This document shows, piece by piece, positions 7,641 through 15,603 of a stretch of DNA of 64,000 nucleotides. This DNA is from Chloroflexota bacterium (GTDB lineage Bacteria > Chloroflexota > Anaerolineae > J036 > Brachytrichaceae), in assembly GCA_021788625.1 (NCBI GenBank), contig JAJYKL010000007.1:17224-81223 (forward strand), read 5' to 3'. The notes below the pieces were generated by a model. It had not been told where the DNA came from. It saw nothing but the letters and a program-made list of their open reading frames with translations, and ran no database searches. The position numbers were made by a program, and so were the translations under genes. The first letter of the stretch is position 1; every line of letters starts with the position of its first letter.

Positions 7641-9158
7641 TCACGGCGTTTTGTTCTGGCTGGGGGCGGACTGGAATGAAGGTACGAATACGCGGTTGAC
7701 GAATACTTCGTATACGTAGCTGAGCGCCAAACGCTCACTGCCACTATACCCGCCGAAAACGTAAAACTCCGTTGGCAGCCCCGCGACGGCTACACTCTGC
7801 CAGTTATTGGTAATTGGTGTGTCGAATGCGGTCCAGCGATTGGTGGAGGGATCATACCGCTCATTGAAACCCAGAAAGCCACTCATCCCTCCACCGATGG
7901 CGAACAAATTCGAACCCACGCGCACCAGGCCCAGTGCACTGCGCGGTAGGGTCATTGGCTGGCATGCAGACCACACATTCTGGCTGGGCGTATACACTTC
8001 GCAGGTATTCAGTTCGTGCCCGGCGTTATAGCCACCGATGACGTAAATGCGGTTGTCGAAGGTGGCGGCGGCTGAAAGGGTGCGGGCGGTGGGCATGGGC
8101 GCGATGGGCTGCCATGTCTGGGCGACTGTGTCGAAGCGCAGACTGGCGTTGGTGATGCCTTGATCCGTCGCGCCGCCAAATACAAAAATCTGCTTGCCAA
8201 ATGTCGCACTGGACTGACCGGCGATGGGGTAGGGGAGCGGCGCCAGGCTTCGCCACTGCTGCGTGCGGGTGTCGAATGCTTCCATGACCGCGCTGGGCTG
8301 CCCATCACGAGTGGTTCCCCCCGCCACATAGATTGTGCTGCCTAGCACGGCAGCCGGAGCGTTCGCTACGGGTGTGGGCTTAGGAGCGTTGAGCAGCAAC
8401 CAGGTGTTTGTCACGGGTACATAGACCAGCACATCACCCGACACGGCCTGATTCACTTCCCCTCCGATGATATAGATGCGGTCGCCGACTGTCGCCGCGG
8501 CGCTGCGTGCGCGTGCGATGGGCAGCGATGCTCGCAGGCTCCAACGAGACACTTCACCACGCAACAGCAATCCGCTGCGTGGCTGCGTCGGTCCGATGCG
8601 TAAAGGGTCAAGGGCCAGGGCGGTGTTATCCTGCGAGGCAGTACCTGTCACGATCAGGAGCAGGCTGAGCAGCACCCCCGCCAGCAACGCCAGGCGCTTC
8701 CAGACGGCCAGCCGGGGAAGCGCTTCCGGATTCGGCGCAACCGGCACAGCGGCGATCGCCGGCGTCATCCTGAGTGACGAAACGGAGCCATCTTGTGGTT
8801 GTCTGGCAGGTTGAGCGATTTCAGCGCCTGATGGGGCGATGGCGCCTGCAGGGGCGATGGCGCCTGCAGGGGCGCGGGATATGCGGCCGGATGACGCCAC
8901 TGGAACACCGGAAGTTGCCTGCTGGTCCATCGGTAAGGGAGAATCGAGCAGGGTGATCCAGCCATTGCGTACTGCAATCATCGTGACTTCGGTACGCGAA
9001 CTGGCCTCCAGTTTCGTGAAGATATTACGCAGGTGCACCTTGACGGTGTTTGGGCTGACGTACAGTTTGGTGGCGATTTCCTTGTTCCCGGCACCGGTGC
9101 TCACCAGCCGTACAATCTCCAGCTCTCGCTCGGTCAGGGGCTCTCTGGGTTCGGCCAT
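7641..9158 (-). CDS. Membrane-anchored LuxR-type HTH protein with extracytoplasmic Kelch propeller
   Basis: A 505-residue protein from ATG 9158. Residues 8-65 are a LuxR/GerE helix-turn-helix (LTERELEIVRLVSTGAGNKEIA, then LYVSPNTVKVHLRNIFTKL). Residues about 92-145 are an Ala/Pro/Gly-rich linker with an internal repeat, 155-174 a single hydrophobic segment (LALLAGVLLSLLLIVTGTA), and about 208-500 around six Kelch repeats, each with a GG pair after a hydrophobic strand (IYIIGG, IYVAGG, IFVFGG, IYVIGG, LFAIGG, FYVFGG). The arrangement puts the DNA-binding domain in the cytoplasm and the propeller outside, a one-component sensor in the manner of ToxR/CadC but with different domains. The frame is open upstream to 9302, but that part overlaps tilS and is not LuxR-like, so ATG 9158 is preferred. 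The ligand is unknown. Confidence 0.82.
   Translation of the reverse strand: MAEPREPLTERELEIVRLVSTGAGNKEIATKLYVSPNTVKVHLRNIFTKLEASSRTEVTMIAVRNGWITLLDSPLPMDQQATSGVPVASSGRISRAPAGAIAPAGAIAPSGAEIAQPARQPQDGSVSSLRMTPAIAAVPVAPNPEALPRLAVWKRLALLAGVLLSLLLIVTGTASQDNTALALDPLRIGPTQPRSGLLLRGEVSRWSLRASLPIARARSAAATVGDRIYIIGGEVNQAVSGDVLVYVPVTNTWLLLNAPKPTPVANAPAAVLGSTIYVAGGTTRDGQPSAVMEAFDTRTQQWRSLAPLPYPIAGQSSATFGKQIFVFGGATDQGITNASLRFDTVAQTWQPIAPMPTARTLSAAATFDNRIYVIGGYNAGHELNTCEVYTPSQNVWSACQPMTLPRSALGLVRVGSNLFAIGGGMSGFLGFNERYDPSTNRWTAFDTPITNNWQSVAVAGLPTEFYVFGGYSGSERLALSYVYEVFVNRVFVPSFQSAPSQNKTP
8833..8868 (-). repeat. 18-bp perfect tandem duplication in the LuxR-Kelch linker
   Basis: Two identical 18-bp units (8833-8850 and 8851-8868), flanked by partial copies, encode the repeating hexapeptide APAGAI in the linker before the membrane segment. 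The unit is a multiple of three, so copy-number change would lengthen or shorten the linker without a frameshift. Confidence 0.7.
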
Positions 9159-9167
9159 GTGAAGATC

Positions 9168-9190
9168 ATTATAGGTTGGCTGGCGCCAGC
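9168..9190 (-). promoter_or_regulatory. Candidate promoter and operator of the LuxR-Kelch gene
   Basis: On the minus strand a TATAAT (plus-strand 9168-9173) lies 9 bases before ATG 9158, so the message would be nearly leaderless. Just upstream is a perfect 12-bp palindrome GCTGGCGCCAGC (9179-9190), inside the last codons of tilS. It occupies the -10/-35 spacer, a usual place for a repressor or self-regulating LuxR protein. No good -35 hexamer is visible. Confidence 0.4.
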
Positions 9191-10359
9191 GTAATGGTGA
9201 ACGAGTGCGCATGGACGATGATGCGCACATCCTGCAGAATGGCGATGTCGCCGCTGCGGGCATCGCTATTGAGCACAGCCCGCGCTTCTTCAACTCCGGC
9301 ATATTTCACGTCCGTGAGCGTTTGCTTGAGCCGCCTCACTCCTTCACGCAGCACAGCCCGTTGCAGGCCTATGGACAGATGGCGCCAGTCCGTGCGGTTC
9401 AGTGTAAAGGCAGGCTGCGCGGGTTGGCCCTGGATGTCTGGCGAGGGCATGGTCTCATCGATGAGCAGGCTGTCAAAGGTTTGCTGCGTAGCGTGGTCGA
9501 TGATCTCCCAATCGGAGGCTGCGGTTTCTGCCAGACGCAGCAGCACCCGGCGAATGCCCGGGTTGTAGTGCTCAAGCAGCGGCAGAAGCTCATGCCGGAT
9601 ACGGTTGCGTGTGGGATGCCACTGGTCATTGGTGGTGTCGTGGCGGGGTGAGAGGCTGCGCGCGCGGCAATACGCCTCGATGTCCTGGCGCTTGGTGTTC
9701 AGGAGAGGCCGCAACAGGATCACACTGGAAAGATCGCCAGAAGGCACCGTCCATGTACTGAGCGGGCGCATGCCTTGCAAGCCTTGCACGCCTGTACCGC
9801 GCACCAGCCGCAACAAGACTGTTTCGACCTGGTCGTCGGCATTATGGGCGAGTGCAATATAACGCGCGCCGATCGCACGCGCGGCCGATGCCAGAAAACG
9901 GTAGCGCAACTGACGCGCAGCCACTTCGATGGATAGGTGTCTCTCGCGTGCCAAGGCCTTTACATCGACCTGCTCCACAATGCAGTGCACATTCCGCGCC
10001 ACAGCAAACTGGCGTACGAATTTAGCATCGGCCAGTGACTCCTCGCCGCGTAACTGGTGATCCAGGTGGGCTATGACCGGGGCGAGGCTCAGCTCATGGG
10101 CAAGTGTTAGGATCGCGTCCGCCATGCACAGCGAATCCGGTCCGCCGGAGACGGCCATGAGTAGCGGTGTGGGCAGGGTGGCGCCGAGGCTCAGCGAAAC
10201 GAAGAACGACCTGACCGTGTCCTGAATGATTCGGATACGCGCAGTATCCTCATCCGCTTTTCTCACCGGCGATCCGTCCACGTAACCAGTCAGGTCTTTG
10301 GCTTCCACGGCTGGTCTCCCTGGCGACGCCAGAAAGAAGTTCGCCACAGCCTCCAGCAC
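9169..10359 (-). CDS. tilS: tRNA(Ile)-lysidine synthase
   Basis: A 396-residue protein with the N-type ATP pyrophosphatase PP-loop SGGPDS (about 71-76), followed by PVIAHLDHQLRGEESLADAKFVRQFA and YIALAHNADDQVETVLLRLVRGTGVQGLQGM, the two most conserved TilS segments. The enzyme attaches lysine to C34 of the CAU-anticodon tRNA-Ile so that it reads AUA. The frame begins at GTG 10359, which would leave about 50 residues before the PP-loop region; family members usually have 15-25, so a start a little downstream is possible. It follows secF by 26 bp and precedes the LuxR-Kelch gene by 10 bp on the same strand. Confidence 0.9.
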   Translation of the reverse strand: MLEAVANFFLASPGRPAVEAKDLTGYVDGSPVRKADEDTARIRIIQDTVRSFFVSLSLGATLPTPLLMAVSGGPDSLCMADAILTLAHELSLAPVIAHLDHQLRGEESLADAKFVRQFAVARNVHCIVEQVDVKALARERHLSIEVAARQLRYRFLASAARAIGARYIALAHNADDQVETVLLRLVRGTGVQGLQGMRPLSTWTVPSGDLSSVILLRPLLNTKRQDIEAYCRARSLSPRHDTTNDQWHPTRNRIRHELLPLLEHYNPGIRRVLLRLAETAASDWEIIDHATQQTFDSLLIDETMPSPDIQGQPAQPAFTLNRTDWRHLSIGLQRAVLREGVRRLKQTLTDVKYAGVEEARAVLNSDARSGDIAILQDVRIIVHAHSFTITLAPANL

Positions 10360-10385
10360 GATGTGGCGGGCATATCGGGGTCACC

Positions 10386-11342
10386 TCAACGGGCCGGGAC
10401 CGCATCGGGCGCTCGACGGCGCCGGCCAAACAGGCTGCGCTCTTGCCAGGCTACCACCAGGGGCACCGCGTTAAAGATCGACGAGTAGGTGCCGCTGACC
10501 AGGCCGATGAGCAGCACGGCGACGAACTGCTTGATGCTCTCGCCTCCAAACAGGAGCAGGGCTGTCATGACAAAGATATTGGTCAACGAGATGGCCAGTG
10601 ACCGATGCAGTGTTTCGACCAGACTGCGTGAGACGATCTGTTCAAACTCTTCACCCCGGTGGCGCGAAAGGTTTTCCCGGATGCGGTCGTATACCACAAT
10701 CGTATCCTGCACGGAGAAACCGATCACGGTGAGCATCGCCGTCAGGAACAGCGAGTCGATCTCCCAGCCAAAGAGCGTGCTGAAGATGGCGGTCAGGCCG
10801 CCGGCCACCAACACGTCGTGGATCATGGCGGTGATGGCACACACACTGTAGCGCAATGCGTTGGGCGCCTTACGGAAGCTGTACCAGACGAAGAGCAGTA
10901 TGCCGATCGTGGCGGCAATCACTGCGTAAATCGCGGCTCGCGTCACCTCTGAAGCAATCTTCTCACTCACCGATGAAACGCTGGAGCGGTTTTGATCGAC
11001 CGGCGCCACCTGTTTGGACAGCGCGTTAATGAGGTTCTGGGTCTGGGCGCCCTGGAGGAAGTCAGTGCGCACTTGCCACGTATTGTCGCTGGGCGTGCCC
11101 ACTTGCGAGACGGTCGGGTTGTTTAGCCCAAATTGTGAGAAGACTGCGCGTATTTTTTCTTCGGTGGCTGGCTGGGTGAAGTGAAGCTCGAACAGGCTGC
11201 CACGACGGAAGTCCACGCCCAGGCGCCAGGGAGTATGCGTGGGCAAGGTCACCGTGTTATACACCATGAAGATGATCCCTGGGATGATCACCATCAATGA
11301 GAGGGCAAAGTAGATGGCGCGGTTGCGTACGATTGTGAACAT
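10386..11342 (-). CDS. secF: Protein translocase subunit SecF
   Basis: A 318-residue protein of normal SecF length with six membrane segments. The N-terminal helix is followed by LGVDFRRGSLFELHFTQPA (the DF-x-GG-like region, here RRGS), and the RND-type helix bundle contains the conserved TVIGFSVQDTIVVYDRIRENL segment. SecF works with SecD in the cytoplasmic membrane to complete preprotein release, powered by the proton or sodium gradient. It lies 5 bp after secD and is read in the same direction, the usual secDF order. Confidence 0.93.
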   Translation of the reverse strand: MFTIVRNRAIYFALSLMVIIPGIIFMVYNTVTLPTHTPWRLGVDFRRGSLFELHFTQPATEEKIRAVFSQFGLNNPTVSQVGTPSDNTWQVRTDFLQGAQTQNLINALSKQVAPVDQNRSSVSSVSEKIASEVTRAAIYAVIAATIGILLFVWYSFRKAPNALRYSVCAITAMIHDVLVAGGLTAIFSTLFGWEIDSLFLTAMLTVIGFSVQDTIVVYDRIRENLSRHRGEEFEQIVSRSLVETLHRSLAISLTNIFVMTALLLFGGESIKQFVAVLLIGLVSGTYSSIFNAVPLVVAWQERSLFGRRRRAPDAVPAR

Positions 11343-11347
11343 AAGCT

Positions 11348-12757
11348 CTAGACCCCTAACAAAGCCTTATTATCTTGCAGCGCCTCATTGGGTTGCGCCA
11401 GGACCAGACGCATGAGCGTGCGTGTGACAACCATGGCCGAGAACAGGCTGACCATGATACCCAATGCCAGCGTGATCGCGAAGCCTTTCACAGCGCTGGC
11501 ACCAAAGGTATTGCCGAAGATGAAGAGGATGAAGCACGTGATGAGCGTGCTCAGGTTTGAGTCGCGAATGGAGGGCCAGGCGCGCTGGAACGCCGCCTCC
11601 ACGGCGCCGCGTATGGTGCGCCCGGCACGCAGTTCCTCCTTAAAACGTTCGAATACCAGGATGTTGGCATCCACGGCAGTCGCCACGGAAATCAGGAATC
11701 CGGCAATGCCGGGCAGCGTAATCGTCACAGGAATCAATACAAAGATGGCGAGGGTGGTGATGGCGAAGAAGAACAGGGCGAACCCAGACAGTAATCCGGG
11801 CAGGCGGTAATACAGCAGCATGAAGATGACCAGCACGCTCAATCCGATAATGCCGGCGATGATGCTGCGGCGCACTGAATCAGTTCCCAGCGTTGCTCCC
11901 ACATCGCGCACCGTCTCGATCTTCAATGGAATGGGCAGCGAGCCATAATTCAAGGTGATGGCCAGGTTGCGCGCTTCGTCGATGGTGAATCCACCGCTGA
12001 TCTGGCCACCGGTGGTGAGGACGTCGCGGATGGTTGGGCAGGACAGCACCTGTGAGTCCAGCACGATACACATGGGTTGCCCGATGTGGCTACCCGTATA
12101 TTCCTTAAAGTAGGGCTGGGCGGCTGGCTTAACCGAAAACACCACGACAATCTGCCCCGATTGTGCTTCCGAACGGGCGTTGTTTTGCAGGATTTCGCCA
12201 GTGAATGCAGTTTTATAGATGGTGCCTGCATTGGTGATGGTCTGCGTGCCTGTCAGGATGGGCTTGCCCACCGCAGCCGTTTGTGGATACATCAAGCGCT
12301 GTTGCAAGCTGAAGGTGGTCGAGATAGTCGCGCCAGCCGCTGGCGGATTATATCCACCGTCCACAAACTCCAACAAACCTTTACGTTGTATCAAGTCGAT
12401 GGCTTGCTGGCGATTGGTCACGCCTGGAAGTTCCACCAGAATGCGGTCCGAACCTTGCAGCTGAACGCTGGCTTCCGTCAGGCCTGCTCCATTGACACGG
12501 CTTTCAATGATGGCGCGGGCAGAGTCCAGCGTGCCGGTGATGACGTTGCTGCCTTGCGCCAGGTCGGGGGCCAGCAACACTTGCAGACCGCCTTTCAGGT
12601 CCAGACCCAGCTTCATTTGTAGATCTCTTCCTCGCGGGTCCTGCCAAAAGGCAACACTTTCAATGATGGGAGGCTTCTGGAAAGGAGCTACGATCACTGC
12701 TGCGAAGATAGCGATAGCGATGATGATGACGAGTGTAATAAGGTTACGTTCGCGCAT
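11348..12757 (-). CDS. secD: Protein translocase subunit SecD
   Basis: A 469-residue SecD: an N-terminal membrane helix, then LGLDLKGGLQVLLAP (D53, GG57), the P1 periplasmic domain including RILVELPGV, and five C-terminal helices with TAVDANILVFERFKEELRAGRTIRGAVEAAFQRAW. The P1 domain is short compared with the E. coli protein, as in many Gram-positive-type and Chloroflexota SecDs. It forms a complex with SecF on the SecYEG channel. No strong Shine-Dalgarno precedes ATG 12757. A TATAAT and a palindrome lie upstream (see 12793-12821). Confidence 0.94.
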   Translation of the reverse strand: MRERNLITLVIIIAIAIFAAVIVAPFQKPPIIESVAFWQDPRGRDLQMKLGLDLKGGLQVLLAPDLAQGSNVITGTLDSARAIIESRVNGAGLTEASVQLQGSDRILVELPGVTNRQQAIDLIQRKGLLEFVDGGYNPPAAGATISTTFSLQQRLMYPQTAAVGKPILTGTQTITNAGTIYKTAFTGEILQNNARSEAQSGQIVVVFSVKPAAQPYFKEYTGSHIGQPMCIVLDSQVLSCPTIRDVLTTGGQISGGFTIDEARNLAITLNYGSLPIPLKIETVRDVGATLGTDSVRRSIIAGIIGLSVLVIFMLLYYRLPGLLSGFALFFFAITTLAIFVLIPVTITLPGIAGFLISVATAVDANILVFERFKEELRAGRTIRGAVEAAFQRAWPSIRDSNLSTLITCFILFIFGNTFGASAVKGFAITLALGIMVSLFSAMVVTRTLMRLVLAQPNEALQDNKALLGV

Positions 12758-12792
12758 TAAAGAAAAACCTGACTTGATAGGAAATCCGCGTG

Positions 12793-12821
12793 ATTATAGC
12801 AGAACAGGTCATTCTGACCTG
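12793..12821 (-). promoter_or_regulatory. Candidate promoter and operator of secDF-tilS
   Basis: The minus strand carries a perfect TATAAT (plus-strand 12793-12798), giving a leader of about 30 nt to secD. Directly upstream is a 17-bp inverted repeat with core AGGTCA-TTC-TGACCT (12806-12820, extended by C/G at 12805 and 12821), filling the spacer and the position where a -35 would be. Regulation by a repressor or an activator replacing the -35 contact is an inference. Confidence 0.45.
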
Positions 12822-12875
12822 GAACCTGTCCCGATAGGCGCCCAGATGTCTGACTTCTCAGAAAAGTCAGACATC
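12822..12875. repeat. 54-bp dispersed hairpin repeat, copy A
   Basis: A 54-bp element matching 18701-18754 at 48 of 54 positions. It starts with GAACCTGTCC and ends with a hairpin whose 12-bp arms are GATGTCTGACTT and AAGTCAGACATC around a 7-base loop. Copy A lies between the divergent secD and DUF59 genes. It looks like a REP/MITE-type intergenic repeat; no transposase is nearby. Confidence 0.75.
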
Positions 12876-13088
12876 TACTGGCATAGGCTCTTAACAGCGG
12901 CGAGCGTTGCGGAGCATACCGGTATCAGCCAGTGCTCAAAGTATAATAATCAAAACAAACCGTAATCGATACAGTGCGTGCTATTAATTCAGCCATAGAG
13001 CTGTGAGCCTTGCAAATAGGGCATGGGTTGTTTGGATGCGGAGGCGATCGCGTGAACGATTGCACGGTACACGATGTGGAGGTGTTTG

Positions 13089-13496
13089 ATGGTTGATACG
13101 AATCTGACGAAACAACCGAAGGATCATAAGGAGCCAGCACCAAAGCCGGCAGAGACGACAACGCCGGAGAAGTCCGCGAGCGAGAGTGAGCTGGCTCTGA
13201 TGGATTTGGAGGACCAGACTCGCAACGCCTTGCGTGAGGTATATGACCCGGAACTCGGCTTGAATGTAGTCGAGCTCGGGTTGGTGCGTAAACTGGACTG
13301 GTCGCCTGGTAAAGTGGAAATTACCATGATCCTGACGACTCCTTTCTGTCCCTATGGACCGGCGCTGATAGACCAGGTACGGGAGAAAGTGCAAGAGGTG
13401 ACCAGCAGGACGGCTCAGGTATCGATGGGCCTGGAAATGTGGGATCCATCGATGATGGAAGACCAGGCAGCGGCGAACTGGGGACTGTACTATTAG
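13089..13496 (+). CDS. DUF59 / MIP18-family metal-sulfur cluster assembly factor
   Basis: A 135-residue protein. About 35 N-terminal residues are Lys/Pro/Glu-rich and probably disordered. The DUF59 domain follows: LREVYDPELGLNVVELGLVRKL, then MILTTPFCPYGPALIDQVREKV with the conserved Cys of the family, and WDPSMM near the end. SufT/PaaD-type members help place Fe-S or other metal clusters into target enzymes; no suf genes lie nearby. The start is ATG 13089 because GGAGGTG (13078-13084) is 4 nt upstream; an in-frame ATG at 13074 lies before this ribosome site and is unlikely. The 3' end overlaps the convergent MFS gene by 4 bp. Confidence 0.85.
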   Translation: MVDTNLTKQPKDHKEPAPKPAETTTPEKSASESELALMDLEDQTRNALREVYDPELGLNVVELGLVRKLDWSPGKVEITMILTTPFCPYGPALIDQVREKVQEVTSRTAQVSMGLEMWDPSMMEDQAAANWGLYY

Positions 13497-14785
13497 TTTT
13501 CCACCAGCCCGGCAGGCTCACGCGCATCGATGGCAGCGACGTTGAGCCTGCTGGGGCCTGCAAAGGTAATATAGGATAAGGCTCCGGCAATGGCTCGTGC
13601 GGCCGCACACAACAGTATGGTTGGGCCAATGGGCAGGCCAATACTCAACAGGCCGGAAGTGATGAGCGGCGCGGCAAAAATGGCGAAATTGCCCACACTG
13701 GCTTGAATTCCAACGAATCCTTCATAACAATCGGGGGGTGAGCTTTCTGCGATCAGGCTGAAGGCAGTGACCTGAAAGAGACCCGTCGACACGCCGCCGA
13801 TGGCCCCGGCGACCCAGGTAAAAGGAAGACTCTGGGCCAGGCCAAGCGTGAGTGCCTCCATCGCCAGCCCAATTCCCGACGCCGCGAAGAGCAGCTTATT
13901 GCCGTAGCGCCGGATGAGTTGCGGCCTCACGAGGCCAGTGAGCGCGATCGCCAGCCATGACATGGTGGCATACCAGCCATATTGGACGTTGTTTGCCTGG
14001 AGGTATCGCACCAGCTTCAGAGGCAGCAAGGGACTGATCGAGCTGAGACCGAAGTTTAACAGCAGTATCAGCAATAAGAACTGGCGCGCAGGGGGATGCC
14101 GGAGAATCTGTTTCAAGTCGCTGGCTGGTGAGCGCTGCATTCGCTGCGAAGCCAGCACCGGTCTGGGACGCCAGCGTAGAAATGTAAAGAACTCGACCAC
14201 CGACGTAATCGTGGCAAGCGTGCAGACGGCCACGTAGTTCCACGGCAACGGTAGATTATCCAATACGATGGCGATGAGTGGAATGCCGATGGCGTTGCCA
14301 ATGCCCAACATGGTCCAACGGGTGCTGATGAGTACCGGCACCCGATCGGAAAATGTCAAACGAGACAGGGCGGACGTGAATGGCACCTGCATGATGCCGA
14401 TGAAAAGGTTGCAAACAAGTGTCCCAATAACAAGCCAGTCCGCCTGATGGCTCCCAATAAACAATGCCAGCGGCACCCACATGACGATCGCCCGCGCGCC
14501 AAGTCCTGGCAAAGCCACGGCGCGCATATCAGCCGGAGCGCGTTGTATCCAATAGCGTGCCAGAGCCGTTCCGACTGTGAGCATGAGCGCGGCGCCCGAA
14601 CTCAACAATCCCAGCAGCAGAGCTGAGGCTCCCAATCGCGTGGCGAGCTCGGGAATGTATTGTTGCAACACCACCAGGTAGGGTGTCGCCCAGATGAGCT
14701 GCACGACACTCAGGTGTTCATTTTGGCGTGCCTGGCGCGGCGTTACATCACTGGATGCTATAGCGGAGACGACGTTCATAGCCAT
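13493..14785 (-). CDS. Major facilitator superfamily transporter
   Basis: A 430-residue, highly hydrophobic protein with about 12 predicted membrane helices and an R/P-rich cytoplasmic loop near residues 205-225 (FLRWRPRPVLASQRMQRS) between the two six-helix halves, as in MFS carriers. The substrate cannot be predicted: the motif A region is weak and no biosynthetic or resistance gene is coupled to it. It reads away from thyX, whose 3' end at 14812 lies 26 bp before the MFS start, so both may share a leftward transcript. Confidence 0.8.
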   Translation of the reverse strand: MAMNVVSAIASSDVTPRQARQNEHLSVVQLIWATPYLVVLQQYIPELATRLGASALLLGLLSSGAALMLTVGTALARYWIQRAPADMRAVALPGLGARAIVMWVPLALFIGSHQADWLVIGTLVCNLFIGIMQVPFTSALSRLTFSDRVPVLISTRWTMLGIGNAIGIPLIAIVLDNLPLPWNYVAVCTLATITSVVEFFTFLRWRPRPVLASQRMQRSPASDLKQILRHPPARQFLLLILLLNFGLSSISPLLPLKLVRYLQANNVQYGWYATMSWLAIALTGLVRPQLIRRYGNKLLFAASGIGLAMEALTLGLAQSLPFTWVAGAIGGVSTGLFQVTAFSLIAESSPPDCYEGFVGIQASVGNFAIFAAPLITSGLLSIGLPIGPTILLCAAARAIAGALSYITFAGPSRLNVAAIDAREPAGLVEN

Positions 14786-14811
14786 GCGCCGTACAGTCTA
14801 TCACCAGCAGG

Positions 14812-15567
14812 CTAGTCCAATTGCGTTCCTGGCGCGAACAGATATTGCTCTGCCGCCTCAGCCGTCCATGGTAAAGCCGGCTTGAAGAAGTGCCTGTAGA
14901 TTGCCCTGGCGTATGCGCGAATCTCATATTGTGCATCGGGAGACATGCGCAAGGTGAGGAAATGCAGCAGGTTGTGTGCGTCCACCTTGCATACCCAGGT
15001 GTAATAGACGGCAAAGCCTGGCAGGAAGACGCGAGCTTGCTCCCGCGCGACGCCCGCAGCCAGAGCCTGGCGGTACAGATCGTAGCAGCGCTGGTAATGT
15101 TGTTCCAGCGCTTGAGTGAGGGGTTGTCCTTCTTCCAGCGTCAGCTCGCCGAAGCTAGCCTGTTTATTCGAGGCTGACTGTTTGCGCCAGGTTTCCGGTA
15201 CATAAAAGTCGTTCTCTTCAAAAGTAACGTAGCGGCCAGATTGTGCGTTGAAAGACCATGTCCGATGTCGCACCCACTGCCACCACGTCATAACAGGTGC
15301 ACGGACACGAAACTTGAATTCCACCTGCTCAAACGGAGTGGTGTGATGGTGTTGCATCAGGTAAATGAGCAATTTGTGATCCCTCTCATCGCCCTTGCTT
15401 TCGCCCAGGAACGAGGCGCGCGCAGCATTCACAATTGCCAGATCATCGCCCATCAGGTCTTGGAGCTCGATCCACCCTTTGTCAAGGACGTCCACTCGTT
15501 TGCCAATCAGGTGGGCTGCAGGCATTACACCACGATCAGTTGGACTTACACTGGGTTCCACAGTCAT
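14812..15567 (-). CDS. thyX: Flavin-dependent thymidylate synthase
   Basis: A 251-residue ThyX. The family signature RHR-x7-S is present as RHRTWSFNAQS, preceded by HHTTPFEQVEFKFRVRAPVMTWWQW, and VLDKGWIELQDLMGDDLAIVNAARASF matches the N-terminal domain. The enzyme methylates dUMP using FADH2 and methylene-tetrahydrofolate. The start is ATG 15567: a consensus promoter places the transcription start on or next to this A, so the mRNA is probably leaderless. An in-frame ATG at 15525 also gives a complete ThyX. The start is only 29 bp from the divergent SirB1-like gene. Confidence 0.92.
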   Translation of the reverse strand: MTVEPSVSPTDRGVMPAAHLIGKRVDVLDKGWIELQDLMGDDLAIVNAARASFLGESKGDERDHKLLIYLMQHHHTTPFEQVEFKFRVRAPVMTWWQWVRHRTWSFNAQSGRYVTFEENDFYVPETWRKQSASNKQASFGELTLEEGQPLTQALEQHYQRCYDLYRQALAAGVAREQARVFLPGFAVYYTWVCKVDAHNLLHFLTLRMSPDAQYEIRAYARAIYRHFFKPALPWTAEAAEQYLFAPGTQLD

Positions 15568-15574
15568 GCAGGTA

Positions 15575-15603
15575 ACATTAGGCGATTGGACGCATAATGT
15601 CAA
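15575..15603 (-). promoter_or_regulatory. Consensus promoter giving a leaderless thyX message
   Basis: On the minus strand: TTGACA (plus 15598-15603), exactly 17 bp, then TAATGT (plus 15575-15580), then 7 bases and the ATG of thyX. The predicted start site falls at the first base of the start codon. The -35 overlaps the first codons of the divergent SirB1-like gene. Confidence 0.65.

Larger units (their letters stand above)
12758..13088. other. 331-bp divergent intergenic region
   Basis: This holds the secD promoter/palindrome (12793-12821) and repeat copy A (12822-12875). A second TATAAT on the plus strand (12942-12947) is about 140 bp before the DUF59 gene and lacks a clear -35. No coding frame in it looks real. 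Confidence 0.6.

Noticed and set aside
12844..12875. Rho-independent terminator in repeat copy A
   Set aside because: The stem is strong, but it lies between divergent genes, where no transcript needs to end, and there is no T-tract.
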